Origin: Levilactobacillus namurensis DSM 19117
Lineage (GTDB): Bacteria > Bacillota > Bacilli > Lactobacillales > Lactobacillaceae
DNA: 64,000 bases
Direction of reading: 5' to 3'
Assembly: GCF_001434785.1 (NCBI RefSeq)
Contig: NZ_AZDT01000042.1
Location: forward strand, 1-64,000
The stretch's first letter is position 1. Every line of letters begins with the position of its first letter. This document shows positions 43,414-52,688 of this stretch, piece after piece. Under the pieces are notes generated by a model. The model saw nothing but the letters and a program-made list of their open reading frames with translations. It ran no database searches and was not told where the DNA came from. Both the position numbers and the translations under genes were made by a program.

Positions 43414-46158
43414 ATGCAATCCAAGCGTCCCATGATTAAGAAACGTTGGTGGTTAACCAGTGCTACGGCCGTGACCTTGACGGCGATGAGTCTCGCCATG
43501 ACCACAGCACAAGCCGATGCCGTGAATCCAACCGCACCAGTAGCAGTGACGTCCCAGTCCGCTCAAGCCAGTTCGGCAGAAACGACGGCAACCACGCCAG
43601 CTACGGCTGACGATACCGCAGCGACGACGGATACGGCGACTACTGTGGCGAATCAGACCGCCGCGTCATCAACGGAGACCCCAGCAGAGACGCCTGAACA
43701 GTCAACTAATCCGGCGGAAGCTTCTACGGAACAGCCGACCACTGATCCGACTGCTTCAGCAGACACGACCACGGGTGAGTCCACGACAGAAGAAAGTGCA
43801 GCCCAGTCAGAAGCCAACTCAGTAGAAGCAGTTCCAACGACGCCTGAACAGACCGCCCCAAGTACGACGGCTGGTTCAGACGCCGGGGCGACTGAATCAA
43901 CGCCGACTGCGAACACGGATTCAGTTAGTCAGCAGGAAGCGACGCCTAGCGCTCCTGAAGTAACGGCCCCAACGACGGATGACGCGACGACGAAACCTAG
44001 CGACGGCGCTAACGTGGTCGCACCAGCCGACCAAGCGACGCCTAGCACGCCGGAAGAGACTAACGACGCGGCGACCACCAAGCCTAGCAACGGCGCAAAC
44101 CTGGTGGAATCGATGGACGATACGGCCATGACCAAGCCTAGCGCGGGAGCTAGCGTGGTGGAATCAGCCGCCACGGCCAATGATGTGGCGGCAACCAAGC
44201 CGATGACCGGGGCCCAAGCGGTGCAAACTGCCAACGACCCGCTATCAGTGACCGTGACGACGCCGATGAGCGCGCCATTGAAGCAGGTGGCTAAGAAGAC
44301 CCACCGGGCCGATGACGACATCAACGTGTGGATGCCGAACAAGCACCTACAAGCCATCATTTTAGCGGACCTGCAAAATGACAGTCACCATTTACCAACT
44401 AATAAGACCTGGAACAGCGTCAGTGACATCACCAAGGAAGACATGGCACTCCTGACGTCCATCCGCGGGTTTACCTACATTGACGGTAAGACGCCGTTCT
44501 CCTTGGAAGGCCTGCAGTACGCTAAGAACCTGAAGGACATCTTCTTAGAAGCCAACCTGAATGAATACCCCGTCTCTCACGTGCGTGGGGATATTGAAGA
44601 CATTTCGCAATTGAAGGACCTAGAGTTCCTGGAAGATGTCTGGCTGCAGAACAACCGGATCAAGGACGTGACGCCTTTAGCCGGAAAGAAGCACTTGAAG
44701 TCCCTGAAGATCTCCCATAACGCGATTTCTGACTTCTCGCCATTAAAGGGGATGTCGTTCGATGAGATGTCCACCTTCGCGGGTCAGGTGATCGAATTAC
44801 CTAAGAAAAAGGTTGATAAGAACAAGAAGACCGGCCACCTGGCGATTACCTGTGTGCAGATGGATGGCACCACGGTTGAATTGAAACCTATGGGCGCTAA
44901 GGGCGGTAAATTGTGGGCCTTTAACGGCGACCAACTGGCTTACCAGGTCTTCTACAACGGTGGAACTGCGACGCCGGACGGCAAGGGGGGACTGTACTAC
45001 ACGGACCTGGTCGCCCAAGCCGCAGGTGACCCGCTGATGCCAGACAACTACCCGACGGACAAGTACTACATGATGGGGAGTACCGGTGGGTCGACGCCGG
45101 ACTTCATGGTGGTCCAACCTTATGAATACGCGGATCTGGGTGGTACCGTGACGGTCCATTATGTTGACCGAGAAGGCAACACGCTGGCGGAAGACACGGT
45201 CTTATCCGGACACGAAGTTGGGGAGTCCTACACTACGGAACCCCTGACGATTCCTGGGTACACGCTCCAAGACGCTCACCCGCAATTCTCCGAGGGCCAG
45301 TATGGCAAGGATGATGTGGAAGTGACCTACGTCTACGCCCTGGACCAATCTGACCCGGGAACTGGTGATAACGGCGGTGACAAGCCAGGTAACGGGGGCG
45401 ACAACGGTAACGGTAACACCAGCACGACCCCGGGTGGCGACAACGGTAACGGTAGCGGGACTCCCGGCGATGGGGGTACCGGCACTCCGGGCGGTACTGG
45501 CGATGGCAACGCGAGTGGCGGTCAAGGTGGCGACGCTGGTGGCTCCGGCAACGGTAGTACGGACACCGGTAACCAAAACCAAGGCGGCAATGGTGACTCC
45601 GGTAACGGTAGTGCGGACACCGGCAGCCAAGACGGTAGTGGTTCCGGTAACGGCGGCGCAGCGGCTGGTGGCGACAACTCCGGTAGTGGTAGCCAAGGCG
45701 GCACCCAAAATGGAGGCAGTGGCGACCAAGGCGGGAGTACGACGACCACGCCTGGGGATGGCACGGTAACCGTAACGCCGGCACCTAGCCAACCGAACAA
45801 ACCAAGCCAAAGTCATCCGAACAAACCTGGCCAATCCACGCAAGTGACGCACCCCGTAACGGGTGGCCAAGCCGACCAACCAGCAATCAGCACGCCGGTA
45901 GCGGCACCAGCGACCGACCATGGAACGGTCGACCTGACGGCAACGACTGCCGGGGATGCGGATGACCAAGTGAGTCCGACCACGGAACTCAACGATCAAC
46001 CGGGTCATGCTCAAGACCTTAACGCGGTATCGACGGATACTGAAAGCAACTTGCCGCAGACCAACGGCAAACAGAACCCACTGGGTGTTCTAGCGGGTGG
46101 TCTGATGCTGGTCATGAGTATCTTGACCTTCGGTTGGTTCAAGCGGCGCAGTCGCTAA
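43414..46158 (+). CDS. LPXTG surface protein with LRR-like domain and MucBP-like module
   Basis: 914 residues. Signal peptide ends at AQA-DA (~36). Residues ~37-300 are Ser/Thr/Ala/Pro-rich and include four imperfect TKPSxGAxVV units (~192-268). Residues ~306-470 hold an internalin-like leucine-rich domain (WMPNKHLQ... GLQYAKNLKDI, LKDLEFLEDVWLQNNRIKDVTPL). A MucBP-like module (GGTVTVHYVDREGNTLAED) spans ~570-650. A Gly/Asn/Asp/Ser low-complexity stalk follows (~650-790). Sortase signal LPQTN is at 880-884, then a hydrophobic helix and KRRSR. ATG follows AAGGAGG. Likely wall-anchored adhesin; its N-terminal design matches the partial protein at 60597. Confidence 0.93.
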   Translation: MQSKRPMIKKRWWLTSATAVTLTAMSLAMTTAQADAVNPTAPVAVTSQSAQASSAETTATTPATADDTAATTDTATTVANQTAASSTETPAETPEQSTNPAEASTEQPTTDPTASADTTTGESTTEESAAQSEANSVEAVPTTPEQTAPSTTAGSDAGATESTPTANTDSVSQQEATPSAPEVTAPTTDDATTKPSDGANVVAPADQATPSTPEETNDAATTKPSNGANLVESMDDTAMTKPSAGASVVESAATANDVAATKPMTGAQAVQTANDPLSVTVTTPMSAPLKQVAKKTHRADDDINVWMPNKHLQAIILADLQNDSHHLPTNKTWNSVSDITKEDMALLTSIRGFTYIDGKTPFSLEGLQYAKNLKDIFLEANLNEYPVSHVRGDIEDISQLKDLEFLEDVWLQNNRIKDVTPLAGKKHLKSLKISHNAISDFSPLKGMSFDEMSTFAGQVIELPKKKVDKNKKTGHLAITCVQMDGTTVELKPMGAKGGKLWAFNGDQLAYQVFYNGGTATPDGKGGLYYTDLVAQAAGDPLMPDNYPTDKYYMMGSTGGSTPDFMVVQPYEYADLGGTVTVHYVDREGNTLAEDTVLSGHEVGESYTTEPLTIPGYTLQDAHPQFSEGQYGKDDVEVTYVYALDQSDPGTGDNGGDKPGNGGDNGNGNTSTTPGGDNGNGSGTPGDGGTGTPGGTGDGNASGGQGGDAGGSGNGSTDTGNQNQGGNGDSGNGSADTGSQDGSGSGNGGAAAGGDNSGSGSQGGTQNGGSGDQGGSTTTTPGDGTVTVTPAPSQPNKPSQSHPNKPGQSTQVTHPVTGGQADQPAISTPVAAPATDHGTVDLTATTAGDADDQVSPTTELNDQPGHAQDLNAVSTDTESNLPQTNGKQNPLGVLAGGLMLVMSILTFGWFKRRSR

Positions 46159-46273
46159 AACGAATTCAAGCAACACACTCCCTGTTACGATTCCTAAGCC
46201 GGACGCCCCATCCGGTCCCAAATAAGCGTTAAAAAACTCGACTTCCCGCTGCGGGGGAGTCGAGTTTTTTGGG
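46152..46273. repeat. Direct repeat, left copy (stop codon to terminator)
   Basis: CGCTAAAACGAATTCA through the terminator recurs at 47369-47471 with few differences and one ~15-base deletion in the right copy. The left copy starts in the last codon of the LPXTG gene. Confidence 0.85.
46231..46270 (+). terminator. Terminator of the LPXTG gene
   Basis: AAAAAACTCGACT / AGTCGAGTTTTTT hairpin. Confidence 0.92.
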
Positions 46274-46689
46274 CTTTAATCTTAAATTCGATTTGAATTA
46301 GGGACTATCCTGGGTAAACATAGTTGGGTTCCGTGAGTTAAGTGCTTGGACTACCAGCGTAAAACACTGCTTGATGTTCTCAGAAGCTCGTTACTTTGGT
46401 GACGCGTAGTTCCCAAAGTCGCTGTCAATGCTAGTGGGGATTCATGCCATTGACGGGTAATTAAATCTGTAATAACGTATGACTGTCGATTATACATAAG
46501 TACAAAAAGTTCCGGTTGTTCTGTACTGGCTCAAATCTGCTGATTATCCTTAGGTGCCGTTGGTAGTAAAAGATGGGAGCCTCTTTTTAGATGGGGATTA
46601 AAAGAGGCGTTATCGACAGTTTTTACTAGAATCCGAAGACCATTCAAACATGGGCGTATTTTTAACTTTAAAGGTGGAAATTATAAGTC
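46274..46689. other. AT-rich gene-free stretch
   Basis: About 415 bases, visibly richer in A and T than the surroundings, between the two direct repeats and before the small membrane gene. No feature recognised. Confidence 0.5.
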
Positions 46690-47061
46690 ATGGTCATACC
46701 GATAAAAGAATCATTAATATTTCTTATGAGTATATTGTTGGCTATCGGGTCGACCATCTTTTTAGATAGTAAGATCTGGATTAAAATTGCGCTTTTTATA
46801 ATTGAGGTTGTGACCAACTTTATACTATTAAGGTATCTGTTCAAGATAAAAAACTTTAAGAAGCGATTATCTGAAAAAAGTGGTTCTCCCTGGGTAGAGT
46901 TCTTTAGTGGAGTCGTTTTAGTGACGTGGAATTTACAGGTATCCATGACGCTTTCGTTTATTGAAAATGTCGTTTGGATAATCGCAAATTCATTTTGCGC
47001 CACAAGCGCGTACTACTGCGTTTATAGAATGATTAGTTTTCTTTTGCGGAAAAAAGCTTAG
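46690..47061 (+). CDS. Small membrane protein on AT-rich islet
   Basis: 123 residues with three or four hydrophobic segments (about 7-25, 29-48, 71-88, 92-115) and basic loops (KIKNFKKRLSEK) and tail (RKKA). AAAGGTGG lies upstream but at a rather long distance from the ATG. Codon choice (ATT, TTA, AAA, TTT) is unlike the neighbours, suggesting transfer. No family recognised. It lies inside a segment flanked by direct repeats. Confidence 0.55.
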   Translation: MVIPIKESLIFLMSILLAIGSTIFLDSKIWIKIALFIIEVVTNFILLRYLFKIKNFKKRLSEKSGSPWVEFFSGVVLVTWNLQVSMTLSFIENVVWIIANSFCATSAYYCVYRMISFLLRKKA

Positions 47062-47368
47062 ACGGATAGAAGAAGTGTATGCTTTTTTATAGTTTTTCGA
47101 TACACGTCTTGGCATTAACTTTTAGGAGACTATTCATAAAACTAACTGGATAAGGTGAAGGGATATTATGAGAGCTAATACTATTTTTCGATAATTAACT
47201 TTGGTTTGTTTTGTATTTTTTACTTTGTTGGGATACCAAAAGTCTTTGTCATTATCTATTTTCTTTTTGGAGTCGTGGGTTTTGTCTACTTGGACAATGA
47301 TGGAAAAAGAGACGAAAAAGTAGGGAGCTGGAAGACTTCTCCGGTTTAGTTGAAAATAACTTACCACC

Positions 47369-47471
47369 GCTAAAACGAATTCAGGCGATACACTCCCTGT
47401 TATGGCCCCATCCGGTCCCAAATAAGCGTTAAAAAACTCGACTTCCCGCTGCGGGGGAGTCGAGTTTTTTT
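47369..47471. repeat. Direct repeat, right copy
   Basis: Partner of 46152-46273. Sequence upstream of it bears no resemblance to an LPXTG gene end. The 47062-47368 stretch before it is AT-rich; I see only remnants with frequent stops. Confidence 0.85.
47431..47471 (-). terminator. Terminator of the arabinofuranosidase gene
   Basis: Same AAAAAACTCGACT / AGTCGAGTTTTTT hairpin as at 46231; here it serves the minus-strand GH51 gene. Confidence 0.88.
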
Positions 47472-47479
47472 GCGTTCTC

Positions 47480-48985
47480 CTATTTCACGGCGAACCGTAA
47501 CATGTTCCAGGATAGGGGTGCTAAGGTGACTTTAGCGTGGTGTGCCGCAGTGGTGACGGCCTCCAGTGGCCGTAAGTGCATGTGGCCGTCGCGGTTGTCA
47601 TCCTTGACGCCGTAACCCGCAAACTGGGTGGCTTCGAGGAGGTGATCGATGGTGAAATCGGTGAAGTCCAAGTCGAAGTCCAAAGGTTCAGTCTGGTGTT
47701 TGTTTTCGGCAAAAACCGTAACCGTCTGGGTGGCCTGGTCGTAGGTCGTCACGGTGTCCAGGTAAGGAATGTCCTTGAACTCCCGGGAGTTGTAGGTCGG
47801 CGATTGACTATGGTCGACTAACACTTCACCGCGGCCATTGTTGGCGACTTGCATGAACGGGTAGAAGATGGACTGCTTCCAGACGCCGCCATCGTTATCG
47901 GTCATGATGGGAGCAATCACGTTGACCAGCTGAGCCAGGCAGGCGATCTTGACCCGGTCGGCATTCCGTAGCAGCGTCATCAGCAGGCTTCCTACTAGCA
48001 GTGCGTCTTCGAAGTTGTACACATCTTCGAGCAAGTGCGGGCCAACCTGCCAAGGGGTGACCTTGGTGTCGGCATCGTTGGAGTGGTACCAGACGTTCCA
48101 TTCGTCGAAGGACAGGTTGATGGTCTTATCGGAACGTTTCCGGGCCTTGACCGCGTCGCACATGGCCACGACCCCCTTGATGAAGGCGTCCAGGTCGAGG
48201 CTTTTGCCTAAGAAATTGTCGAGTTCGGTGGGATCATCGTCGTTGTAGTAGCCGTAGTAGCGGTGGAGTGAGAGGTAGTCCACGTTGTCGTAGCATTCGT
48301 CGAGGACGGTTTCTTCCCAGTTACCAAAGGTCGGGTTGTCCATGGAAGAACTCCCGCAGGCCACCAGTTCCAGGGAATCATCGACCCGGCGCATGGCCTT
48401 GGCGGTCTCGTTAGCTAGGTGGGCGTAGGACTTTGCGTCCATGGCTCCGATTTCCCACGGCCCGTCCATTTCGTTGCCCAGGCACCAGGTCTTGATGGCA
48501 AAGGGTTGTTCCGCACCGTTCTTACGCCGCAGGTCACTCAGGTAGGTGCCCTTCGGGAAGTTGCAGTATTCCACCAGTTCGGCGGCTTCTTGGATTCCCC
48601 GGGTCCCCAGGTTCACGGCCATGTTGGGCACGGCGTTGACTTTGTCGGCCCACTTCATGAATTCGTGGATACCGAATTGGTTGGTCTCAATCTCACGCCA
48701 AGCTAAGTCTAGCCGAACGGGGCGTTGGTCCTTAGGGCCGATTCCGTCTTCCCACTTATATTGCGAGAGAAAGTTACCGCCGGGGTAGCGAATCAGGGGA
48801 ACGTTCAATTCCTTGACGGCTTGGATGACGTCGGTCCGGAACCCGTCTTCATCCGCACTGGGGTGATCGGGTTGGTAGACCCCCGTGTACACGGCCCGTC
48901 CGAGTTGTTCGATGAACGATCCGTAGAGTCGTCGGTCGATGGGGGCAATCACGTCTTGTGGTTTGAGTTGGGTTGATCCTTGCAT
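47480..48985 (-). CDS. GH51 alpha-L-arabinofuranosidase
   Basis: 501 residues, no signal peptide, so intracellular; it removes terminal arabinofuranose from imported arabino-oligosaccharides. The TIM barrel (~15-390) has acid/base E172 in CLGNEMDGPW and nucleophile E295 in SFDEWNVW; a C-terminal beta domain follows. GSFIEQLGRAVYTGVY and RYPGGNF are GH51 signatures. ATG at 48985 follows AACTGGAGG. A cre lies between -35 and -10. No arabinose transporter or isomerase genes are adjacent. Confidence 0.95.
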   Translation of the reverse strand: MQGSTQLKPQDVIAPIDRRLYGSFIEQLGRAVYTGVYQPDHPSADEDGFRTDVIQAVKELNVPLIRYPGGNFLSQYKWEDGIGPKDQRPVRLDLAWREIETNQFGIHEFMKWADKVNAVPNMAVNLGTRGIQEAAELVEYCNFPKGTYLSDLRRKNGAEQPFAIKTWCLGNEMDGPWEIGAMDAKSYAHLANETAKAMRRVDDSLELVACGSSSMDNPTFGNWEETVLDECYDNVDYLSLHRYYGYYNDDDPTELDNFLGKSLDLDAFIKGVVAMCDAVKARKRSDKTINLSFDEWNVWYHSNDADTKVTPWQVGPHLLEDVYNFEDALLVGSLLMTLLRNADRVKIACLAQLVNVIAPIMTDNDGGVWKQSIFYPFMQVANNGRGEVLVDHSQSPTYNSREFKDIPYLDTVTTYDQATQTVTVFAENKHQTEPLDFDLDFTDFTIDHLLEATQFAGYGVKDDNRDGHMHLRPLEAVTTAAHHAKVTLAPLSWNMLRFAVK

Positions 48986-49005
48986 AGCGAGACCTCCAGT
49001 TTTAT

Positions 49006-49033
49006 AGAATATAGCGCTTACATTTTAAAACAA
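49006..49033 (-). promoter_or_regulatory. GH51 promoter with cre
   Basis: Minus strand: -35 TTGTTT (49028-49033), 16-base spacer, -10 TATTCT (49006-49011). TGTAAGCGCTATAT at 49009-49022 matches cre except the last two positions and overlaps the -10. The rest of 49034-49333 is the upstream region of the next gene with no clear motif. Confidence 0.7.
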
Positions 49034-49333
49034 CTGCTTATAACTTACCCTTATTATCTGGGGAATGGTGCGGAAAGGCCATGCGAAATTCCACTGATGA
49101 TTTATAATTTTTCACGGAAATTGGGAGTGGAAGAGGCCAGGCGACACCTTCACAAGGTCGGGAAACTTAGGGACTGTAAGCGCCGTTGCTAACTGTCACG
49201 GAAATTTGTGAAAATAAATGACCAGATAAGTAGTTTTGATTAAGAATAATTTCTACAATGATATTGAATCTTGGACGCGAGAGGACCAAAATGGAAGGGT
49301 AAACGTTGTTGAGAAAGGTAGGGATAAATTCGT

Positions 49334-51568
49334 ATGGAAACCAAACAAACCCATTTTAAAATGTATAAGAGCGGACGCAAGTGGGTCTTCGCCTGCGCGC
49401 TGGTCTTAGCGCTCGGGGGAACGGCGACGGTGGCACACGCTGATACGGCCAGTTCTAGTGAGACGCCGGAAAGCAGTCAGGTCACCACGAAGACATCGTC
49501 CGCTGATACGCTTGAGAAATCGGCGACGAATGATGGCGCTACCACAAATTCGGATAATAAGCAGTCTGAAGAGACGGCGGATGATCAGAACCAACCGGAT
49601 TTGACGACTGATAATCAAGATGGTTCGAATCAGGAAGAGGCGAATGAGCAAAACGCTGATTCATCTCAGAATAAGGGTTCCGAGGTTACCAATGAGGACC
49701 AGAATAAGAACACCGATGGTTCAGACCAGGTAACCAACAATGAGGATTCAGCCAAGGGTGACAAGGCAGATGCTGCGACTGATAATGAGACAGCCACATC
49801 AAAGATTCAGGCAGAATCCTTGAAGTTGGCGGCTGATCCTGCAACGAACTCGGATAACTCGAACTCGGCTGATACTTTAGCGGCCAATGCCTCCGTGACG
49901 ACTCAAACACCCGTAACCACGGCAAATGATGCCGTGCAGGATGGGGGCAGTGTGTATGATGATTTTCCGAATGCTGAATATAACATTTTAGGAATTCCAT
50001 CGTACTTCCACATTTTTGCGAACGAAGCCACGTTGCAAACGCATACTAACGGAAATATTGCTGTAGGTTTATTACATGCAAATGTAAACTTTGGAACTAA
50101 TATTATTGAAGCCTTGTTGGATAAGGATATTTCGTACATACAGGATTTTGACAAATTAGCAAGCAGTTCATTTGTGACCCAAGATGAGACCCGGGATAAC
50201 AAAATTGTTTTTGGTGATGGGGTTGAGATTGATATTAGTGATCCAAGCCATCCTAAAGTTAACAACGTAGAAGTGGGCCACTTGACGGCCGATGAAATCT
50301 TCCAGGATAAAAATGGCAATGTCTACATCGACTTTGCTAAGGAATTTGCGAAGCTCAAGCAGACAAACGCCGAGGTTGCTGATTGGCCGAGTGTTAAGGA
50401 TTACACCAGCGCCGACTTCCCCGATGAGAACAATCGGGTCATTGACGTAACGGGAATGACCCCTGATGAGAATGGCCGGATTGTGTTGAACTTATCATCC
50501 GAAGTTCTGAATGCGGATAGACCATTAACGATTAAAGGGCTAGATCCTGATGAAAATGGTAATACAGTAATCATTAACGTTGATACTAACGGCCAGGATG
50601 ATTACCATATGAAGTCACAAATTAAAATCGTCTACAGTGATGGTTCAGAACGGGCTCCACACGAAACGGAATACTTCGGGGACAACCACCTGTTATGGAA
50701 CTTTATTGATCGGACTGCCAGCGATAAGCAATATTCTGGAAATCTAAGCTTCGATAATATATTCCAAGGCAGTGTTTTAGCACCCTCTGCGGATATTACG
50801 ATTCATCACAACTTAGACGGCAACATCATTGCCGATAAAGTTACGGTTGCCAGTGGCGAAACCCACCGTTGGGACCTGCAAGACCGACCTTACCCGGGGA
50901 AACCGGAGTTGCCGGAAAATCCGGATATTCCCGTGACGCTTCCTGGGGAAGCCCCAGAACCAGCACCGGAGCCGGAAGAACCAGAGCCGGAAACACCAGG
51001 AACTGAGGAACCGGGTACCGAAGAACCAGAACCGGAAACGCCAGGAACTGAAGAACCAGGTACCGAGGAACCTGAACCAGAAACGCCAGGGACTGAAGAG
51101 CCAGAACCTGAAAAACCTGGTACGGAAGAACCCGAAAAGCCAGGAACCGAAACGCCGGGGACGGAAGAACCTAACGTTGAGGAACCGGAAGCCCCAGAGG
51201 TTGAAGAGCCTTCCATTGAGGAGACCGACGAGGCGGAATCCGAAGAGGAAACCTATGAACACCAGTACGCACCGGAAGCTGAGGAATTCGAAGAAGAACT
51301 CGGTGAAGCCGATACGATTGCTGAAGAAGAGGCCCTCTTAGACCGCATCGATACCGCCATTGCGCAGGCTAAAGCCAATCACCAAACGACTTTAGTGGCT
51401 CAATTGGAAGCCGTCCGGGCCCAACTCTTAGCCAAGATGGGTTACGGTAACGGAACGGGCTTACCTCAGACCAGTGAGGCACACAGCAGCTGGGCTCAAC
51501 TCTTGGGCTTAGCCTTAGCGGGAACCACACTGGGCGCTTGGTTATTGCGGAAGAACCGCGAGAACTAA
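49334..51568 (+). CDS. LPXTG surface protein with choice-of-anchor-A-like adhesin domain
   Basis: 744 residues. KxYKxGKxW-type signal peptide (KMYKSGRKWVFACALVLALG, cleaved near HA-DT at ~37). Residues ~40-195 are Ser/Thr/Asn/Asp/Gln-rich. Residues ~205-520 form a beta-rich domain resembling choice-of-anchor A / pAdhesive modules (HTNGNIAVG..., LLWNFIDRT, FQGSVLAPSADITI, LDGNIIADKVTVASGETHRWD). A PETPGTEEP repeat stalk spans ~535-620, then an acidic coiled stretch. LPQTS at 710-714, membrane helix, RKNREN. Wall-anchored adhesin is likely. The ATG lies after GAGAAAGGTAGGG. Confidence 0.93.
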   Translation: METKQTHFKMYKSGRKWVFACALVLALGGTATVAHADTASSSETPESSQVTTKTSSADTLEKSATNDGATTNSDNKQSEETADDQNQPDLTTDNQDGSNQEEANEQNADSSQNKGSEVTNEDQNKNTDGSDQVTNNEDSAKGDKADAATDNETATSKIQAESLKLAADPATNSDNSNSADTLAANASVTTQTPVTTANDAVQDGGSVYDDFPNAEYNILGIPSYFHIFANEATLQTHTNGNIAVGLLHANVNFGTNIIEALLDKDISYIQDFDKLASSSFVTQDETRDNKIVFGDGVEIDISDPSHPKVNNVEVGHLTADEIFQDKNGNVYIDFAKEFAKLKQTNAEVADWPSVKDYTSADFPDENNRVIDVTGMTPDENGRIVLNLSSEVLNADRPLTIKGLDPDENGNTVIINVDTNGQDDYHMKSQIKIVYSDGSERAPHETEYFGDNHLLWNFIDRTASDKQYSGNLSFDNIFQGSVLAPSADITIHHNLDGNIIADKVTVASGETHRWDLQDRPYPGKPELPENPDIPVTLPGEAPEPAPEPEEPEPETPGTEEPGTEEPEPETPGTEEPGTEEPEPETPGTEEPEPEKPGTEEPEKPGTETPGTEEPNVEEPEAPEVEEPSIEETDEAESEEETYEHQYAPEAEEFEEELGEADTIAEEEALLDRIDTAIAQAKANHQTTLVAQLEAVRAQLLAKMGYGNGTGLPQTSEAHSSWAQLLGLALAGTTLGAWLLRKNREN

Positions 51569-51598
51569 GTTATTAACCCTTGCAGACTGTAGTCTGAA

Positions 51599-51637
51599 TA
51601 ACACGCTTACCCGAAATGGGTCAGCGTGTTATTTTTT
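51599..51637 (+). terminator. Terminator of the adhesin gene
   Basis: AATAACACGCT / AGCGTGTTATT hairpin followed by TTTT. Confidence 0.88.
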
Positions 51638-51713
51638 GGGCATTTTAAAAAATGGCCAAGAGATTGGCGTGATAGGTTAAAAAGCGACAGTAGTGGAGAG
51701 TTCTAGGTCGTTC

Positions 51714-51748
51714 AAAAAAGGCGTTCCGGTCAGCCGGAACGCCTTTAA
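51714..51748 (-). terminator. Terminator of the SDR gene
   Basis: AAAGGCGTTCCGG / CCGGAACGCCTTT perfect stem with TTTTTT on the minus strand. Confidence 0.92.
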
Positions 51749-51756
51749 AATTCAGT

Positions 51757-52518
51757 TTAGTAGCTGGTCCAACCGCCGTCGACAGGGACAATGACCCCGT
51801 TGACGTAGCTGGCCGCGTCGGAACACAGGAACAGCGCCGTCTGCGCGATTTCGTTACCGGATCCCGGCTTAGGGGAGAGCGGCATGCCGATACTTTGCCG
51901 GGTCAGTCCCTCGTGGTTGATGTCGCCCATTGAATCGGCGATGTTGGTCTTGATCCCACCGGGAGCGATGGCGTTGGTCCGAATGCCTTGGTTCTCGTAC
52001 ATGTAGGCGGTGTTCTTGGTCAGTCCGACCACGGCGTGCTTAGAGGCCGTGTAAGCCGCACCGGCCCGGCCACCGGCGATGCCGCCAACCGAGGCGATGT
52101 TCAAGATGACGCCGCTCTTTTGCTTGGTGAATAAGCGTAGCGCCTCACGGGTGGCCAGCATCACACTGGTGGTGTTGACCGTCATGACTTTGTCCCACAG
52201 TTCGGTGGTCAGGCTACCGACTGGTGACATGTTGTCCATGATGCCGGCGTTGTTGACTAAGATGTCCAATTGACCGTACTGGTCGACCGCCGTTTGGACC
52301 ATGGCCTTGACCTGCGCTTCGTTAGTGACGTCGGTCCGGACACCGGTCGCGGTATTGCCCGCATCCGTGATGGCTTTGACCGTTTCGTCTAGCCCGTCTT
52401 GATTGACGTCAGCGGCGACTACTTTAGCGCCTTCCTTGGCAAAGAGTTCGGCCATGGACCGCCCCATACCGGAACCCGCTCCCGTGACGATGGCGACTTT
52501 ACCCGTTAATTGCCCCAT
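51757..52518 (-). CDS. Short-chain dehydrogenase/reductase
   Basis: 253 residues, classical SDR. Cofactor motif TGAGSGMG at ~13, NNAG at ~88, catalytic Ser in NIASVGG, Tyr and Lys in YTASK, and the C-terminal VPVDGGWTS typical of glucose/3-oxoacyl reductase-like SDRs. NAD(P)-dependent oxidoreductase; substrate unknown. ATG at 52518 follows AAGGGAG. Divergent from the NmrA-like gene at 52689, with which it may share a redox-related regulator (Rrf2). Confidence 0.92.
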   Translation of the reverse strand: MGQLTGKVAIVTGAGSGMGRSMAELFAKEGAKVVAADVNQDGLDETVKAITDAGNTATGVRTDVTNEAQVKAMVQTAVDQYGQLDILVNNAGIMDNMSPVGSLTTELWDKVMTVNTTSVMLATREALRLFTKQKSGVILNIASVGGIAGGRAGAAYTASKHAVVGLTKNTAYMYENQGIRTNAIAPGGIKTNIADSMGDINHEGLTRQSIGMPLSPKPGSGNEIAQTALFLCSDAASYVNGVIVPVDGGWTSY

Positions 52519-52688
52519 GTAAATCACTCCCTTAATTAGTTTCACCCTAAGTATACCTGCTTTTGGGGGTGGTAACGCTTAAATTATGGTGAGTATTTGC
52601 CTCATAATGGTAAATAGTTGACGCAGGGAAATAAAGATGTAATGTTATGAGTAACAACTAGACGGTAATTTAGAAAGGAATGGGATAA

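Noticed and set aside
45202-46014. Minus-strand frame of about 270 codons opposite the LPXTG protein stalk
   Set aside because: Arises from the low-complexity Gly/Asn/Asp/Ser coding sequence; Arg/Val/Ala-rich product with no motif.
47156-47324. Possible short plus-strand membrane peptide near 47160-47324
   Set aside because: In-frame stops and no convincing start or ribosome site; kept only as a possible gene remnant.
47134-47421. 95-codon minus-strand frame on the AT-rich islet
   Set aside because: It starts inside the duplicated terminator repeat, has no ribosome site and no recognisable pattern.
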